Shown one piece after another: positions 22,602 through 34,500 of a stretch of 64,000 nucleotides of DNA. The DNA comes from Ramazzottius varieornatus (lineage: Eukaryota; Tardigrada; Eutardigrada; Parachela; Ramazzottiidae), in contig BDGG01000004.1 of the NCBI GenBank assembly GCA_001949185.1, positions 1,792,278 through 1,856,277 of the forward strand, read 5' to 3'. A program made the translations under genes and the position numbers. The notes beneath the pieces are model-generated. The model was given only the letters and a program-made list of their open reading frames with translations. It ran no database searches and was not told the DNA's origin. Every line of letters starts with the position of its first letter. Positions within the stretch are counted from its first letter, which is position 1.

Positions 22602-24027
22602 CTGAGTCGGAGCCTGCCCACTGCTCATTTATCGTAGAGGTTACGCTGAGACGTGAGTCACGCAATTCAAACAGTGTTATTTTACTACGCAATCAAAGTT
22701 ATTAAAAGTCACGTGCTAATGTTCAGTCCACGTGATGAGCTGACTGCAAGTAGAATCAATTATCGATAACGAATTTCAATTATTAAAATTAAAATTCCAA
22801 TTTCTATTATGGAACAATCAATCAAGCTAACACAGAAACCCGCACATTTTGAACGATTCCAATTATTAAAATCGGTTTCCTATCATAATGATTGAAATAA
22901 CAATGAATCCAAACCAAAATAATTAATCCGAGCCAAGCATCCCTTGGGGAGATTGCGATATCGTTACAACCATCAGCATTTCGTTATCTAGCAATCAACG
23001 GCTTGCGGTAACGTTTGATTCAATCTCCAAACCCAAACGAAATTCTGAATGAAGTTTATTTGCTTCAAAGTTTCAACCAGCTGATTAGACCTGTTTCGCA
23101 AGTCACGTTTCGGCTCTGAATGGAACAAAATCTTATGATTTCATACTGTGTCAGTTTCTGTGCAGAAACCGTTTCGCGGTTTGCTCACTTCCGGCACAGA
23201 ATATCAGCATAAAGGGGTATCAGACCACGCGAGTTCAGCAGGGCTTCGGAATTCGTGGGGCCTATCATTTAGCCCTCTACTGGATAAAGCCCGGACTTCT
23301 TTCGCTCTCTCTGGCGATAGTTTCGGGAAGACAAATATCTCTTCCTAACTTCAATGCTAGTTTCGGTCGAAAACATGAATAATTTCGAGAAGGAACGAGA
23401 GGGGAAGTCAATTGGCGCACTGTGGGAGAGGCGTGTAGCTCGGATCACTTGACGCGCCAAGTCCAATTCGCTGATTGGTCTGATCACGCTCCACTCCACC
23501 AAAATTTCAAAGTTCGACCAAAGTGGTCAATAGTACAATCAACTCAGCTTGCACAGAATTTGAAATTCTGTGCAGCGATATTAGGCAAAACGTAAGCCGT
23601 GGATAACTGCACAGCATAAAACCAATACTTATGCTGCGAGCCGAAAACATGACTTGCGAAGCAGGTCGATCAACTAATAGTAATATTTCTCGAATAGCGC
23701 GCAATAACAGAACAGTTTCAAATCCTAGTGTTTTTCGTTTCGGAAACCTTCCACAGTCTACCTACAGTCTACCCAAGGTACTTATTGCAGGCTTGTTCGG
23801 GATCAGTCCAAATCTCCGGAGCTGCGTCACTGGGCGTCGGGGGTTGCTACAAGGAAACGAGGTTCGTGTGTTGCTTGTCGGCGCTTGAATTAACCTGAAC
23901 TAGTGTTGTGTTGCTTTCCACGCAGGCTGACATTGTCGTTTCTCAGTGTGGCGAAACATGTGAGCTGGACAAAGGATTGAGAAGCGGATTAATGCAGTTG
24001 CCTTGCCACTATATCGCAAGTCAAAAT
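22602..24027. other. AT-rich intergenic stretch upstream of the torsin gene
   Basis: AATTATTAAAAT-type runs fill 22.7-22.95 kb. From about 23.1 kb the base composition becomes ordinary. A frame at 23631-23861 could be an upstream exon of the torsin gene (see findings). No other feature is supported. Confidence 0.45.
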
Positions 24028-25311
24028 ATGCCAAAGGACAGGCTTGCGTCAACATGGTCGTCCGGTAGCAAAAGTTTAGGCCTTCTGATACTCACAATCC
24101 CTCTGCTCACCAATGCACTGGAACCGATAACAACGACCGGTTTGGTTGTGGGAACATTGAGCACAGTATTCTTCAGTGCCTACACTGGTTTGAGATGCCG
24201 CTGGAAAGAGTGCTGCGATGCACCTTGGCTGAAGACAATCGGGGATGGTGTCCAGCTGCGGTATGCTCTTAAAGCTCAGGTCTACGGACAGCATATTGCC
24301 ATCGACATGATCACGGAGAACGTTCGCTACCATATCCAGAACAAGTCCAAGAAGCCTTTGGTTCTGTCTTTTCATGGGGGTACAGGCGTTGGTAAGAACT
24401 ACGTGTCGCGAATCATTGCAGAGACTATGTTCAAAAAGGGAATGAGTAGCAAGTACGTCCATCTCATCATTTCGACGCTGCACTTCCCGGTCCCGTCACA
24501 CGTTACGGAGTACAGAGTGCAACTGCAGGAATGGATCCGCGGAAACCTTACGAAATGCTCGAGGTATGGTATTCGTTAACGACATGTCGACCCAAGTTAG
24601 GCGGTCCGGAGATGCGGCAAGAAGGGTAAGACGGTCACCTTCGATTTCTGTAGAATGTGGGGTGGCCGACTCGCTTACCTTGCCTTTCGTTCGTGTTGAA
24701 TTTAATAACGTCAAGATTATGAAGTCTCGTAAAGTCTCGTGTTTGATTCTAGGAATCTTTTTATATTCGACGAGGTGGATAAGATTCCGATGGGCGTTCT
24801 GGACGGTCTTTCAGCCTTCCTGAACTACTATGATACACCGATTGCGGGTTCGGATTCTCGTCAAGCAGTATTTCTCTTTCTGAGTAACTCGGGAAGCTCG
24901 AAGATTGACGAAATAGCGTACGACGCCTGGGTGTATGGCCGAAGCCGGCAGTCCCTTACGATCGCAGACTTCCAAAAAGCTCTTCAGTTGGGTGCGTATA
25001 ACGAAGAAGACAACACAGGCTTGTACCACAGTGATGTTATACGGCGAGAGCTGATAGACATCTACATCCCGTTCCTGCCTCTGGAAAAGCAGCATGTTGA
25101 AGAATGTGTCCGAGATTTCCTGAGGGATGGAAACTTCACGGTTGTGGAAGACCTCGTGACAAAGATTGCTGGCGAACTAGACTACTTTCCTCCAACTGAT
25201 AAATTGTTTTCTGCAACCGGCTGTAAGAGGATCCGAGAACGTATTGTTGGGCATAGTAAGGAGCTTCGGAAAGCTGTCCCCGAAGAACCTGTGCCGACCG
25301 ACGAACTGTAG
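24028..25311 (+). CDS. Torsin-family AAA+ ATPase
   Basis: Torsins are ATPases of the ER lumen and nuclear envelope that act with LAP1/LULL1-type activators. Two exons, 24028-24563 and 24753-25311, give 364 residues. Near the N-terminus are hydrophobic stretches (LGLLILTIPLLTNALEP, residues 18-34, and LVVGTLSTVFFSAYTGL, 39-55) that suit ER targeting or anchoring. Walker A is GGTGVGKN (117-124), with the asparagine after lysine that marks torsins. The intron falls just before Walker B (LFIFDEVDKIP). Sensor 1 lies in FLFLSNSG. Near the C-terminus TGCKRI matches the redox-active GCK sensor-2 motif. The tail is acidic and proline-rich (PEEPVPTDEL). I cannot tell which vertebrate torsin it is closest to. 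The upstream boundary is uncertain, since an in-frame upstream exon is possible. Convergent with GATC, 234 bases apart. Confidence 0.9.
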
Positions 25312-25545
25312 CAGTGCACTGGTGAAAGTGCTAGCATTTTCCTTTCTGTGATCTTTTACCTGATGTCGTGTGGCTCGTGTTAATCGGATGCACCGAGATT
25401 ATAATTTTATCTTGAGTCTTTTATACATAACAGCAACAATCATTACTAAAATGCTAAAAATGAAACAACCCTGCTACAGTACCAGAGAAACGCTACTGTG
25501 AAGTCAAAGCAGCATTGGCCATGTAAACCATTGACTTGCGTGCGG

Positions 25546-26482
25546 TCAAGCCTGCCTCCGGACCTTTTTCAACTCGACGGAGGACAGCTCCTTTTGCTGT
25601 CCGGCATTCAATGGACTTTCGTTGTTCAAGAACGAGTCGTACTTCTTGTCTTGTTCCAATGCGATGTTACCTGCAACAGAGTAAACACTTATGCTGATCC
25701 GCGATTTCACATACGGTGTGACAACTGCACTATAGCTAATGGCTTACCGGGTGGGGCGACATAGAAATCTTCGAATGTTACTTTGGCATTGCGAATCACA
25801 TCTTCTTTCTGTTGTCCTTCGGTTATTTCGTCCTCGCGTAAAGGCAAAGTCCTACGCGTGAACAAACCATGATTATTTGAACGTTTCGACCACCAAGTTC
25901 GATACACACTCGTTTTCGAGGAGGGAAAACAAAGGTTCGACCCCCGAAACATCTATATCCTTCAGTCGATCAGCATAACGAATGGCAGAAGCTAGCCTCG
26001 CAATGGCAGCTCCACTGCTGAAGTCGACAAGCGAGAGGTTTTCCAGATGATAGATGGTTTCCAGCGACAGATTTGCCTGGAAAACAAAACTAGGGTATCG
26101 CATATATACAAGATATCTAGCGCGGCGTACATGTGGGAACAGTCGCACGACATACCCGTTTAGCTTCCTCCGCAACATTAATCTCGCAGTGCTCTGTTGG
26201 TCGGTTGTCCTTATTTTTCCATTGGTACACTTCCTTGAAACACTGCGACAACATGATATTTATTATCCAGTTATGTATTATCCAATGTATTCCAACCCAA
26301 TGACAGCCGGGCGTACGCTCTAATTGCTTGTCCATCCGCAATGCACAATGCAATGGCCTCATGTTGTCCAAGACGAACAGTTTGAAAGATCTTACCTCTG
26401 AACACTTCTGACGTCTTGTCTCTCGCATACTCGACGCCAAGAACCCGCGACGTGCCATTTGAAGAACGAAACTCTTTAGCAT
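25546..26482 (-). CDS. GATC: Mitochondrial glutamyl-tRNA(Gln) amidotransferase subunit C
   Basis: GatC is the small scaffold subunit of the GatCAB complex, which converts Glu-tRNA(Gln) to Gln-tRNA(Gln) in mitochondria. Five exons (26396-26482, 26156-26242, 25910-26076, 25748-25851, 25546-25670) are in phase and give 189 residues. The core is clear: ETIYHLENLSLVDFSSGAA, then IRYADRLKDIDVSGVEPLFS, then VTFEDFYVAPPGNIALEQ, all in GatC order. The N-terminus (MLKSFVLQMARRGFLASSMR) is basic and lacks acidic residues, as expected of a mitochondrial targeting peptide. The second exon (CFKEVYQWKNKDNRPTEH) has no counterpart I know in GatC and could belong to another transcript. The last 40 residues are a longer tail than in human GATC. 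No upstream gene is certain. Confidence 0.85.
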
Positions 26483-26887
26483 AGTACCTTATCCAATGCT
26501 GCGAATGTGAACCACTTCCGGGCAGTTCCAGCTAGCGAATAGCGATGTCACTCAGTCTGTTGAGACACCAAAACAGTAACCTCACTTTGTAGCTTGTTCG
26601 ACATCTCCGAAGTTGGATGCAGGTGAAGGGAAATGTACTTATGTAGACAGTGCTGACGGGAAGGAAAACCACGAAGGTACGCGGTAGGCTGAAGATCTTT
26701 TGAGAAACGAATATCGTGAGCTTTCTCATAATTTGCGCATGATGTCACGGCGGAAATGGGTTGCGCTTGGAATTTTCTTAGGACGTGACTGGCGGATGGC
26801 CAGAACGTTCAAACTCCCTGAGACTTTTCGCAATTTCGTTACTGTTTTGGTCTTGCGTTTTCCAAGCCAGTCAGTCTTTTTCTAACG
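26483..26887. other. Region between GATC and a divergent small ORF
   Basis: A minus-strand frame at 26548-26757 reads SCANYEKAHDIRFSKDLQ onward and ends at a possible donor, but I find no start or partner exon and no family. It may be a 5' exon of GATC, a small separate gene, or chance. No other feature is seen. Confidence 0.3.
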
Positions 26888-27171
26888 ATGGCTGCACGAT
26901 CTCTTTCTAGAATTCTGGACGCTCGGACTGCTCCGAGCATCGTAGCACTCGCACGGTATCTGTAGCAGAATGAAGACGATACTGTGTTGATTGGGGGGTC
27001 GATCTTTAGGACGCGGAGGATACTTCCGTCTGAATTGAAATTTTGCGGACGGTCGAAGCTTCCGACAGTCGAGACAGCTGGTGAGCGACGAGCTTCCTAC
27101 GTGCTAACTAACTTCACCTATCAGTTTTTGTCCCCAACACAGGTGTTCAGAAGCTTATTGATTCATGTTAG
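26888..27171 (+). CDS. Possible small basic protein with mitochondrial-type N-terminus
   Basis: If introns at 26956-27009 and 27081-27142 are removed, three exons (26888-26955, 27010-27080, 27143-27171) join in phase to 55 codons plus a stop. The start is MAARSLSRILDARTAPSIVA, rich in arginine, alanine and serine and nearly free of acid, as in mitochondrial presequences. The end is TVETAGVQKLIDSC. Without the first intron the frame meets a TAG at 26963-26965. I do not recognise the product. It lies just upstream of SNAPIN on the same strand and could instead be non-coding leader. Confidence 0.3.
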
Positions 27172-27319
27172 ACGACGCAGGTCTATAGGTTTGACGGCAG
27201 CGGAGTTTCGAAGTGCCTTTCCCGACGCCACAACCGGTCGACACTTGTTCTTTGTCTTATTTCTTGAAGAGATAGAAAACGTGACGGAATAGATTCTTTT
27301 CCGTCAAGTTACTCGCGCG

Positions 27320-28081
27320 ATGGACCCAGTCCGTCAAACGACTCCCATGCAAGATCATGTTACAACCAGCGACTCTCTTTCGGCGCCGGATAATCTACAA
27401 GAAGCCTTAATGGATGTTTTTCGTCCTGTTCTTCAGGAGCTGGATATAATAGTAGAGGAAACCAGGTTCGATATACGCTCCGTGTGTAAGCACACTTAGC
27501 GACATTCTTTTCTATCCATTTTGTTGATGCAGAAACAGCCAGCAAGATGTAAAACGCCAGGTCGACATTTTGGTCCATGGTAAGATGAACAATCGATAGC
27601 ATCAGGCTACTAACGCTATTTTGCTTCGCAGTAGTAACTGTTCAGTTTGGAGCGTACGCTAAGATCACCTGTGGTTTTTTTTCAGAGTTTCAGCAAGTAA
27701 GCGATATTTGCGAGATTTCCCCGACGCTAGAACTATATGCCAAGAAGATTGCCACGATAAAGCGACGAGCGGCAGTCATGTACAATATACTACAAAATGT
27801 TCAGGTAAGTCCGCCTTGTACCGTTATAACGATGATAGCGCTCGTTTCTGTCGAGGTCCACAGGTGTCAGGTCGCCGCAAGGGCCAGTGGTACTAGAAAT
27901 CCTGTTGTGTTCCACAAGGAGCACCTTTCAGAGCGCAATATCCGTAAGCGCACCGAGCAGCCCTGATGCTCGTTTCTTGCAGGAGCGGTTAAAAAAGCTT
28001 GATCAGTCCACTTCCCCAAAAAGAACACAGCCTTCGCCGCCTCAGTCTGGGGCTCTTCCCAGCCAACCACCAGTCTCGTAG
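27320..28081 (+). CDS. SNAPIN: SNAPIN (BLOC-1/BORC subunit)
   Basis: Snapin is a small coiled-coil subunit of BLOC-1 and BORC. These complexes act in lysosome-related organelle biogenesis and lysosome positioning, and snapin was also found as a SNAP-25 binder. Four exons (27320-27465, 27533-27579, 27686-27804, 27983-28081) join in phase to 136 residues, exactly the length of human SNAPIN. Key stretches are LMDVFRPVLQELDIIVEETR, QQDVKRQVDILVHEFQQVSD and YNILQNVQERLKKLDQS, the last being the most conserved part of the family. The N-terminal 25 residues and the proline/serine-rich C-terminus (PPQSGALPSQPPVS) are divergent. Convergent with perlecan, 469 bases apart. Confidence 0.92.
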
Positions 28082-28550
28082 CGAGCGAGAACCCTCCGAT
28101 TTTGTATTATCTCCTTTTACTATAATTTAAGTTTGACAAAATCATTTTTCAACGAAGGAAGACCAGTTTTCTTGCTGTGGGTATCTTCGGGGCTTTCTGT
28201 TCTGAAACCTGCGGGCGGCGAATAGTCGGCGGTGTTCGGAGGGACATTCCACAGTTGACGTTGTAGTAAACTGAGCGACGGTACAAAATGAGCAATATTC
28301 TTTGTTTTCCTATGGCAGTGAAATCAGCACAAACAGTGCAGAATAAATGCAGCCACTCTTTGGCACAAACCATACTACGACTAGCACCGACCCTCACACA
28401 GTGATGTAAAACCAGAAATCATGTCATGGGGTGTACAGAGTCAAAATACGGTCGATTAGAAATATCAAAAAGTGATAATACATCTTCAAGGCACCAGGCT
28501 CGAGGCAATAAACAAATCATCAATGATTCATCATGGTTAGTTGTCAAATT

Positions 28551-31500
28551 TCAAGACACTTCCTCTGTCGAACATGACCCTACATTTTGTCCATTCAAAG
28601 CCTGCTCGCGAAGTTTCAGTACTCCGGACGTGGAGATCGAAACATCGCGGATGCATCCAATGAAGCCGGATCGGTGTCGGTTGCCCGTTGTAGCAGCAAC
28701 ATTTGGTGCGCCACCTGAAAGCCAAGTCGTCTGTCAGTCTATCTTAGAGTGGTACTCGCTGACTCGCTAAAATATGGCTTTGGATACGGTACATACCAAT
28801 GAAAATGTTTCCGGTAGTGTCTAATTTCGTGAGACTTCCGCGCGATTCGCCGTTGTAGGCTCTGTCATCAACGGTCAGTTCTCCCCTCTTCACTGTTCGA
28901 GATATCTTGACATTGTGCCATTCACCGTCGTTCACGTTCTCGTCCGACCTCATCACAGCGGGTCCCGAGCCGAGTTCGTATCTGCAAGTTGCGTAATTTG
29001 CTTAGGATAATGCCGTACTACTACTATGTAACCCTTGTGGACCTCTGGCATTGAAATTCCTAAAGCGCGTGACGCCTACCTGAAAACTAGTTTCCCGTCT
29101 TCGAGAGCTAGTGACAGGTAGTCCCCCGAACTACCAGATGGAGTCCTTTGTCCTTGCCATAAAAGCAAGCCGTCGCCCGATGTACCGGGCGTGGTCTTGA
29201 AGGACAGCGCGACAAAGTCAGCCTCTTTTGCGCCGGCGTGAGGCAGTAAAGTTCCCGGAAACTCGAAGAAGCCGTTTCCGCTAAAGCCAACATCGCTCTC
29301 CACATTCACCGCTGGAAGAACGAACGAGGTAATTTCAGGTTCAGTCACTTTTTGACGAGCAGCTAAACCGTGCTGAAACTTTACTATTCGTCAGAATGAC
29401 CATACACAAACAAACCTCGATCGCAGTTTTCTCCAGAGAATCCAACAGGACAGTCGCATCGATAGGCTGTTCCGTTACCAACACAGGTTCCCCCGTTCAA
29501 ACAGGGCTGGAGCTTTGTGCACATGTTGTCTTCCACTTCGCAGTTGGTCCCTGTATGGAGAAGCCAATAGCGTAAAACGGCTTGTTGATACTCTGGACGA
29601 ACTCTCTCCAACCTGAAAAGCCTTCTGGGCATTCGCATCTGAATCTTCCTTGTCCTTCTTCAATGCAGACTCCTCTTCGGCATGGTTGACGAGCACAAAC
29701 GGAGCTGTCATCGCAGTTAGAAATGCCGGCACTTTCCAGAACACTGGCGCGGTCACCGAGTCTGTAGTTCACCCCGTTGATCTCGAGCTGAAATGAAGTT
29801 GAAAATTATTCCTATAAAATAATTCAATGAATCTCAATTGTTGGTATTGAGACTTACGCTAGACACGCAACCGTCGAAGCCGTTTTGAACTTGCACGCCT
29901 TGTGCAATGCGGACCTTGTCGCTCACTCCGCCCAAGTACAGGTTCGTCCTCAGGTTCAAGCCCGTCAAGCTTCCTGCAGACTTGCCCGTCACAGTTTCCT
30001 CGTCGTTGATCTTCATTTCGGCAGCTTGGTTGGTGCGGTCCACGCGAATCCTGTACCAGGTATCTAACCGCAGCTCGACCATACTGCGGAGGACTGCGTG
30101 ACCTGATCCCGTGTCGAAACGCAGCTCCAGGCTTCGATCTTTAATGGCCAACGAGAAGAAGTCTTCCAGGCCGTTCTCGTCGGCACCGGCATACAGGATA
30201 ATACCGTCATCGCTGCTCCGGGCTTTGAAGACCAGGTCCATGTGGAGCTGGCTCAGTACATTACGGGGTGTGGCGTACGCGGCGTATGAACGCTTGTTGA
30301 AACTCGGGACATCGATTTGAACATCTGTCAAAGAGAAAGAGCATCGTCGTCCCGAAAAAAAGGACGAAATAAAACGCCAACCTTCTTGGCATGTTTTGCC
30401 TCCCTTTCCGAATGGGCACAGACATTCAAATGATCCTTCTGTGTCGACACATCGTCCTTCGCCGCAGATTCCTACCATGGACCAATGAAACGTCAACCTA
30501 AGAATCAAAGAGTAAGATGCTACAGTGCAAAGTTTACCGTTGATGCATCGAAAGCCGGCGGTCTCGCAGTTGTTTCCAGTGAACCCACGTGGACAGTAAC
30601 TGCAAAGAACCATAAGTAGTTCTGGGTTCCTTGTTGATCATCACTCGGTATCCCTCATCATACTTACCATCTGTAGCCCGATGGGGTCAGCGCATTCTGA
30701 CAGATACCATTGTTCTGGCATGGGTTCTCCTGCGCGCAAGTGTTACAGTCCTCGACACCATGCTTCTGGGTGGCGTTCAGGAAGACATCGTAATTCATGT
30801 TGCCGGCTCTGATCAGACCAACACAACCTGGGGGAAAAAATAAGGAGGCCAAATAAACCTATAAATTTCTAAATAAACCTATAAAGGCTTGACATTTTGC
30901 AACATACCGGCAAAGTTTTCCGAGAAGCCAACTCGTCGGTTGATGGCAGAAAAGTCAGGTACTCCGCCCACGTGCAGATCCCCAACCAGCTCCAGTCCGA
31001 CCATACTTCCGGGTGCAGTACCGGTGACGGGTTCGCCATCATCGACGGTCAGAGTTGCGTCACTTTTGCTTCGCCAGACACGTGCGTGATGCCACTTGTT
31101 CAGCTCCAGTGGTCGTGGGGACAGCATGATGGCAGGGCCGCCACCAACGTCGAAGCGGAATTCGGCGTGTCCATTCTTCATACCCAGCGCGATGTAGTCG
31201 GCCGGAGCACTGCTGCCCTGAGCGCTATTTCGGTTGTATCCGTTGTACAAAATCAAACCGTTGGGTGACTCCGGCTTGAAGCGAATGTCGATATCTAACT
31301 CAAAGTAGGCCGTCTTGTGCAGGTTGGTGGGGATGACAGCGTAGGAATCTCGGCGACCTCGGAAACGTGGGACGACATCAGCAACCACAATGACGGTAGT
31401 CGAATCTCGGCCATCGTAGGTACAGATGTAATTCCCGGCATCATTTTCACCCACGTTGTCGATGATCAATCTTGTTCCTAGGAAAATAACCGAGATCAAA

Positions 31501-34500
31501 ACAAGACAGAACTGAGTAAAAATATCAGACTTGCCTTCTATACGATGCTGCTTTGGCATAGTTCCTTCTCGCTTAGTCCAGGTAACTTCGGCATCGGGCG
31601 ACAAATTCAAGCCTTCACACTCGATGACGGCCTGTTGGCCTCGTAGGACAGTGTCCTTTGATCGCTCCACCACGTCTTCTCGAGCCGGCGGTACTAAAAG
31701 GAAGAAACAGTTGACGTGTCTGTTTCGTGCTTGTAGCTCGACCACCTCGTCAGCCTCACCTGTTTGCTCATCGGGACTTCCAGTAGCGGTGATAGGTTGA
31801 CTTGGCTCTATTTGAAACCACACAAAAATTGAGCCAGCTCATCCTCTAACTGACTTATTGGCACTCTGCATGGTGAACAAGTAACCGAATGTGTCTTACC
31901 GCTGTAGACGTTTATTTCGGCAGCGGCTCTATCGGCGCTGACATCGGTTCTAGCGATGCAGACATAGCTCCCCCCATCTTCAGGACGGATGCTTTCGAAG
32001 TCCAGGTAGTTGCCGTTTCGGATGGCGTTGCGCGAAAGTGGCTGGCCATCTTCCCGTTCCCAGATGTACTCGATCTGCTTCAAGCCAGCTTCCGGGTCTA
32101 TGCATACGAGCCTGGCATTCTCACCAGGACGGACAGTTTGCCGGATGGGCTCGACACGGATCAGAGCGTCATCAGGAAAAGGTACGCGTGTCGGTGTCAG
32201 CGCACTGCTGTCCAAAGGCCTCCGCGAAGGTTCGACTAAATGAAAAGAACAGTCGCTACAGTTTCCGCTCTCTTTGGGAAACCCCACGCGACTTTTTATA
32301 TCACTGGATTGAAAAGTCGTACAATGTCGACTAATAGCTCATTCGAAAGAGCGATCTTGCTTGCGGTTTGAGAAAGGTTTGGTCAGAGTGCGTCAACTGG
32401 GTCAGAAGGATATGCTCAAAAGAGAGTGGTCATGTGGAGTTGCCCACATCGAGCGGAAACTGTCTTGTTTCTGTGCAATATGGGGTTGTATTCACTTATT
32501 GATTCATACCTCGAATGTCAACGTTGAACGAAGTGGAATCGATCTCGCAAACATAGTTGTCAGAATCCGTTTCTTGAGCATTGGGCAAGCGCAGAAGGGA
32601 CATGCCAGACTCGGGACCGACAACGACTGCGTCGGTCGATGTACGCCTCCAAGTTACTCGAGCGTTCGGCTGGTCTTCCGCTGTACATTCTACCTCGACG
32701 TCATCACCAACTGTACGACGGATGGGACCGGATGGAGTAATAAGTACTCGCGCAGCACCTGGAAGTCACGGCATAATTTCAAAAATTCGTATACACAGTC
32801 ATACGAGAAAAACAGACTATCAAACGAAACGTCACTGAGGATTATGTTGCCGGCATACTATACCTTGGACCTGTAGGTTGGCGGTGGCGGATGCTGATCC
32901 GTGCTTGTTTGAAGCAGTGCAGGTGTACGCACCAACTTCGTCGGCGGAGACCTCGCTGAACGATATGACGTCAGGTCGATCGGCAATGTTAGTCTTCTGG
33001 GTCAAAGGCTTTCCGTCGGTCCTTGTCCATGTGATGTTGGGTGGCGGTATGCCCGCGACGATCTGGCACTGGAAGAAGATACCGTCTCCAAGCTGAACGG
33101 TCTGCGAAGCACCTGGGTACAGCTCAATGCGTGGCTCTTCTTTTCCTTCGACGTCCAAAATACCCGAGGCTTGTGCTAAGCCCACGGAAGACTCTGCGGC
33201 ACAGATGTATATACCACGATCTTTTTCCCCGCGAACCCGGGAAATCGTGTAGGTAGTGTCGTTGAATTTATGACGTTCGTCAAGATCTCCGCCGTGGCGA
33301 TACCATCGGACAGTTGGTTGAGGAGACCCACCCGTTCGGCACACTATTTGGACATCTTCTCCCTCGTATGCAGTTATTGACTGGGGTTCGATGACAGCTG
33401 TTGGTGGAGTTCCAGCAGGTCTTTCGGGTTCGACAGGATAACTGGGCTGGAGAGGCCGTTCAGGTTGGGGTTCGGGTCTCGGCGCGATGGGGAAGGATGG
33501 TCGATCACCAGGATACACCAGAAGTCGTACTTCTGCTTGACGGCTTCCTTGAGGAGACGTGCCGGTACAGATGTACGTACCTACGAAAGAACCATAATAA
33601 GCTGCTTCCAAACAAGTAAGAAAGAAAGGCAGTTTCATACCTTGGTCGGTCTCGGCCACAGAGTCGATACTTAAGATACCGCCTTGCTGAATAGCCGAAC
33701 CCGGAAGTGCGCCATCAGACTTGGTCCAGGCAATATCAGGCGTCGGATCTCCTGAGCCCGAACAGCGAAGCTGGACAGGCTCGCCAGGACGGGCCTGAAC
33801 TTCTGCGGCATCGACGCGAACTTCTGGTACTCCTTGCTCTATTAACATTACAAAGTGAAACAATGACTAATTTTTCTTTTTTAATTTATTTTCAAGTTTT
33901 GATGGATTTCTCACCTCGAGTAACGTATAGAACGGTCCGAGCAGTTTGCGATCCAGCGGGGTTGGTGGCTGTGCACACCCATTCACCCTCATGCTCATCT
34001 GCTCGGGCTGCAGGGATACGCAACAGTCCATCGCGGTCAACCGACGCAGGAGGTCGGATGGTTCCTTGAGGACCACTCCAGGCTCTCTGGGGCTGCGGGA
34101 ATCCTGATGACAAGCACCTAAACTCAACCGGTTCGCCTTCTCTTACCCGAAGGAAATAAGGCTCGATTCGGACGTCCGAAGGTGCCTCATCTCGACCAAC
34201 TTGCCAGTCTGGACGAGCTTCTGGTCGTGGGCGAGAAGTTACCGGTTCCACTGGGCGGATTGCGGGACGAACCTCTGGACGAACGTCTGGTACCGTCGGT
34301 TCACCTTCGACGATCAACCGTGCGCCATCTGTGGCTGTTCTGTAAAGGTTAGAGCCTGTGCACACATAGCTTCCGCTGTCTCGTGGCTGGGCATTCACGA
34401 TCGTGAGAACGCCGGCAACATCCGAATCTCGAGAAGGCAGCTTTCCGCCAATCTTTGTCCAGGCTGCGGTGTACGTGGACTACAAATCACAAATTGGGAA

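Noticed and set aside
22770-22930. AATTATTAAAATT runs resembling an AT-rich satellite
   Set aside because: The units are irregular with no fixed period, so I do not call a tandem repeat.
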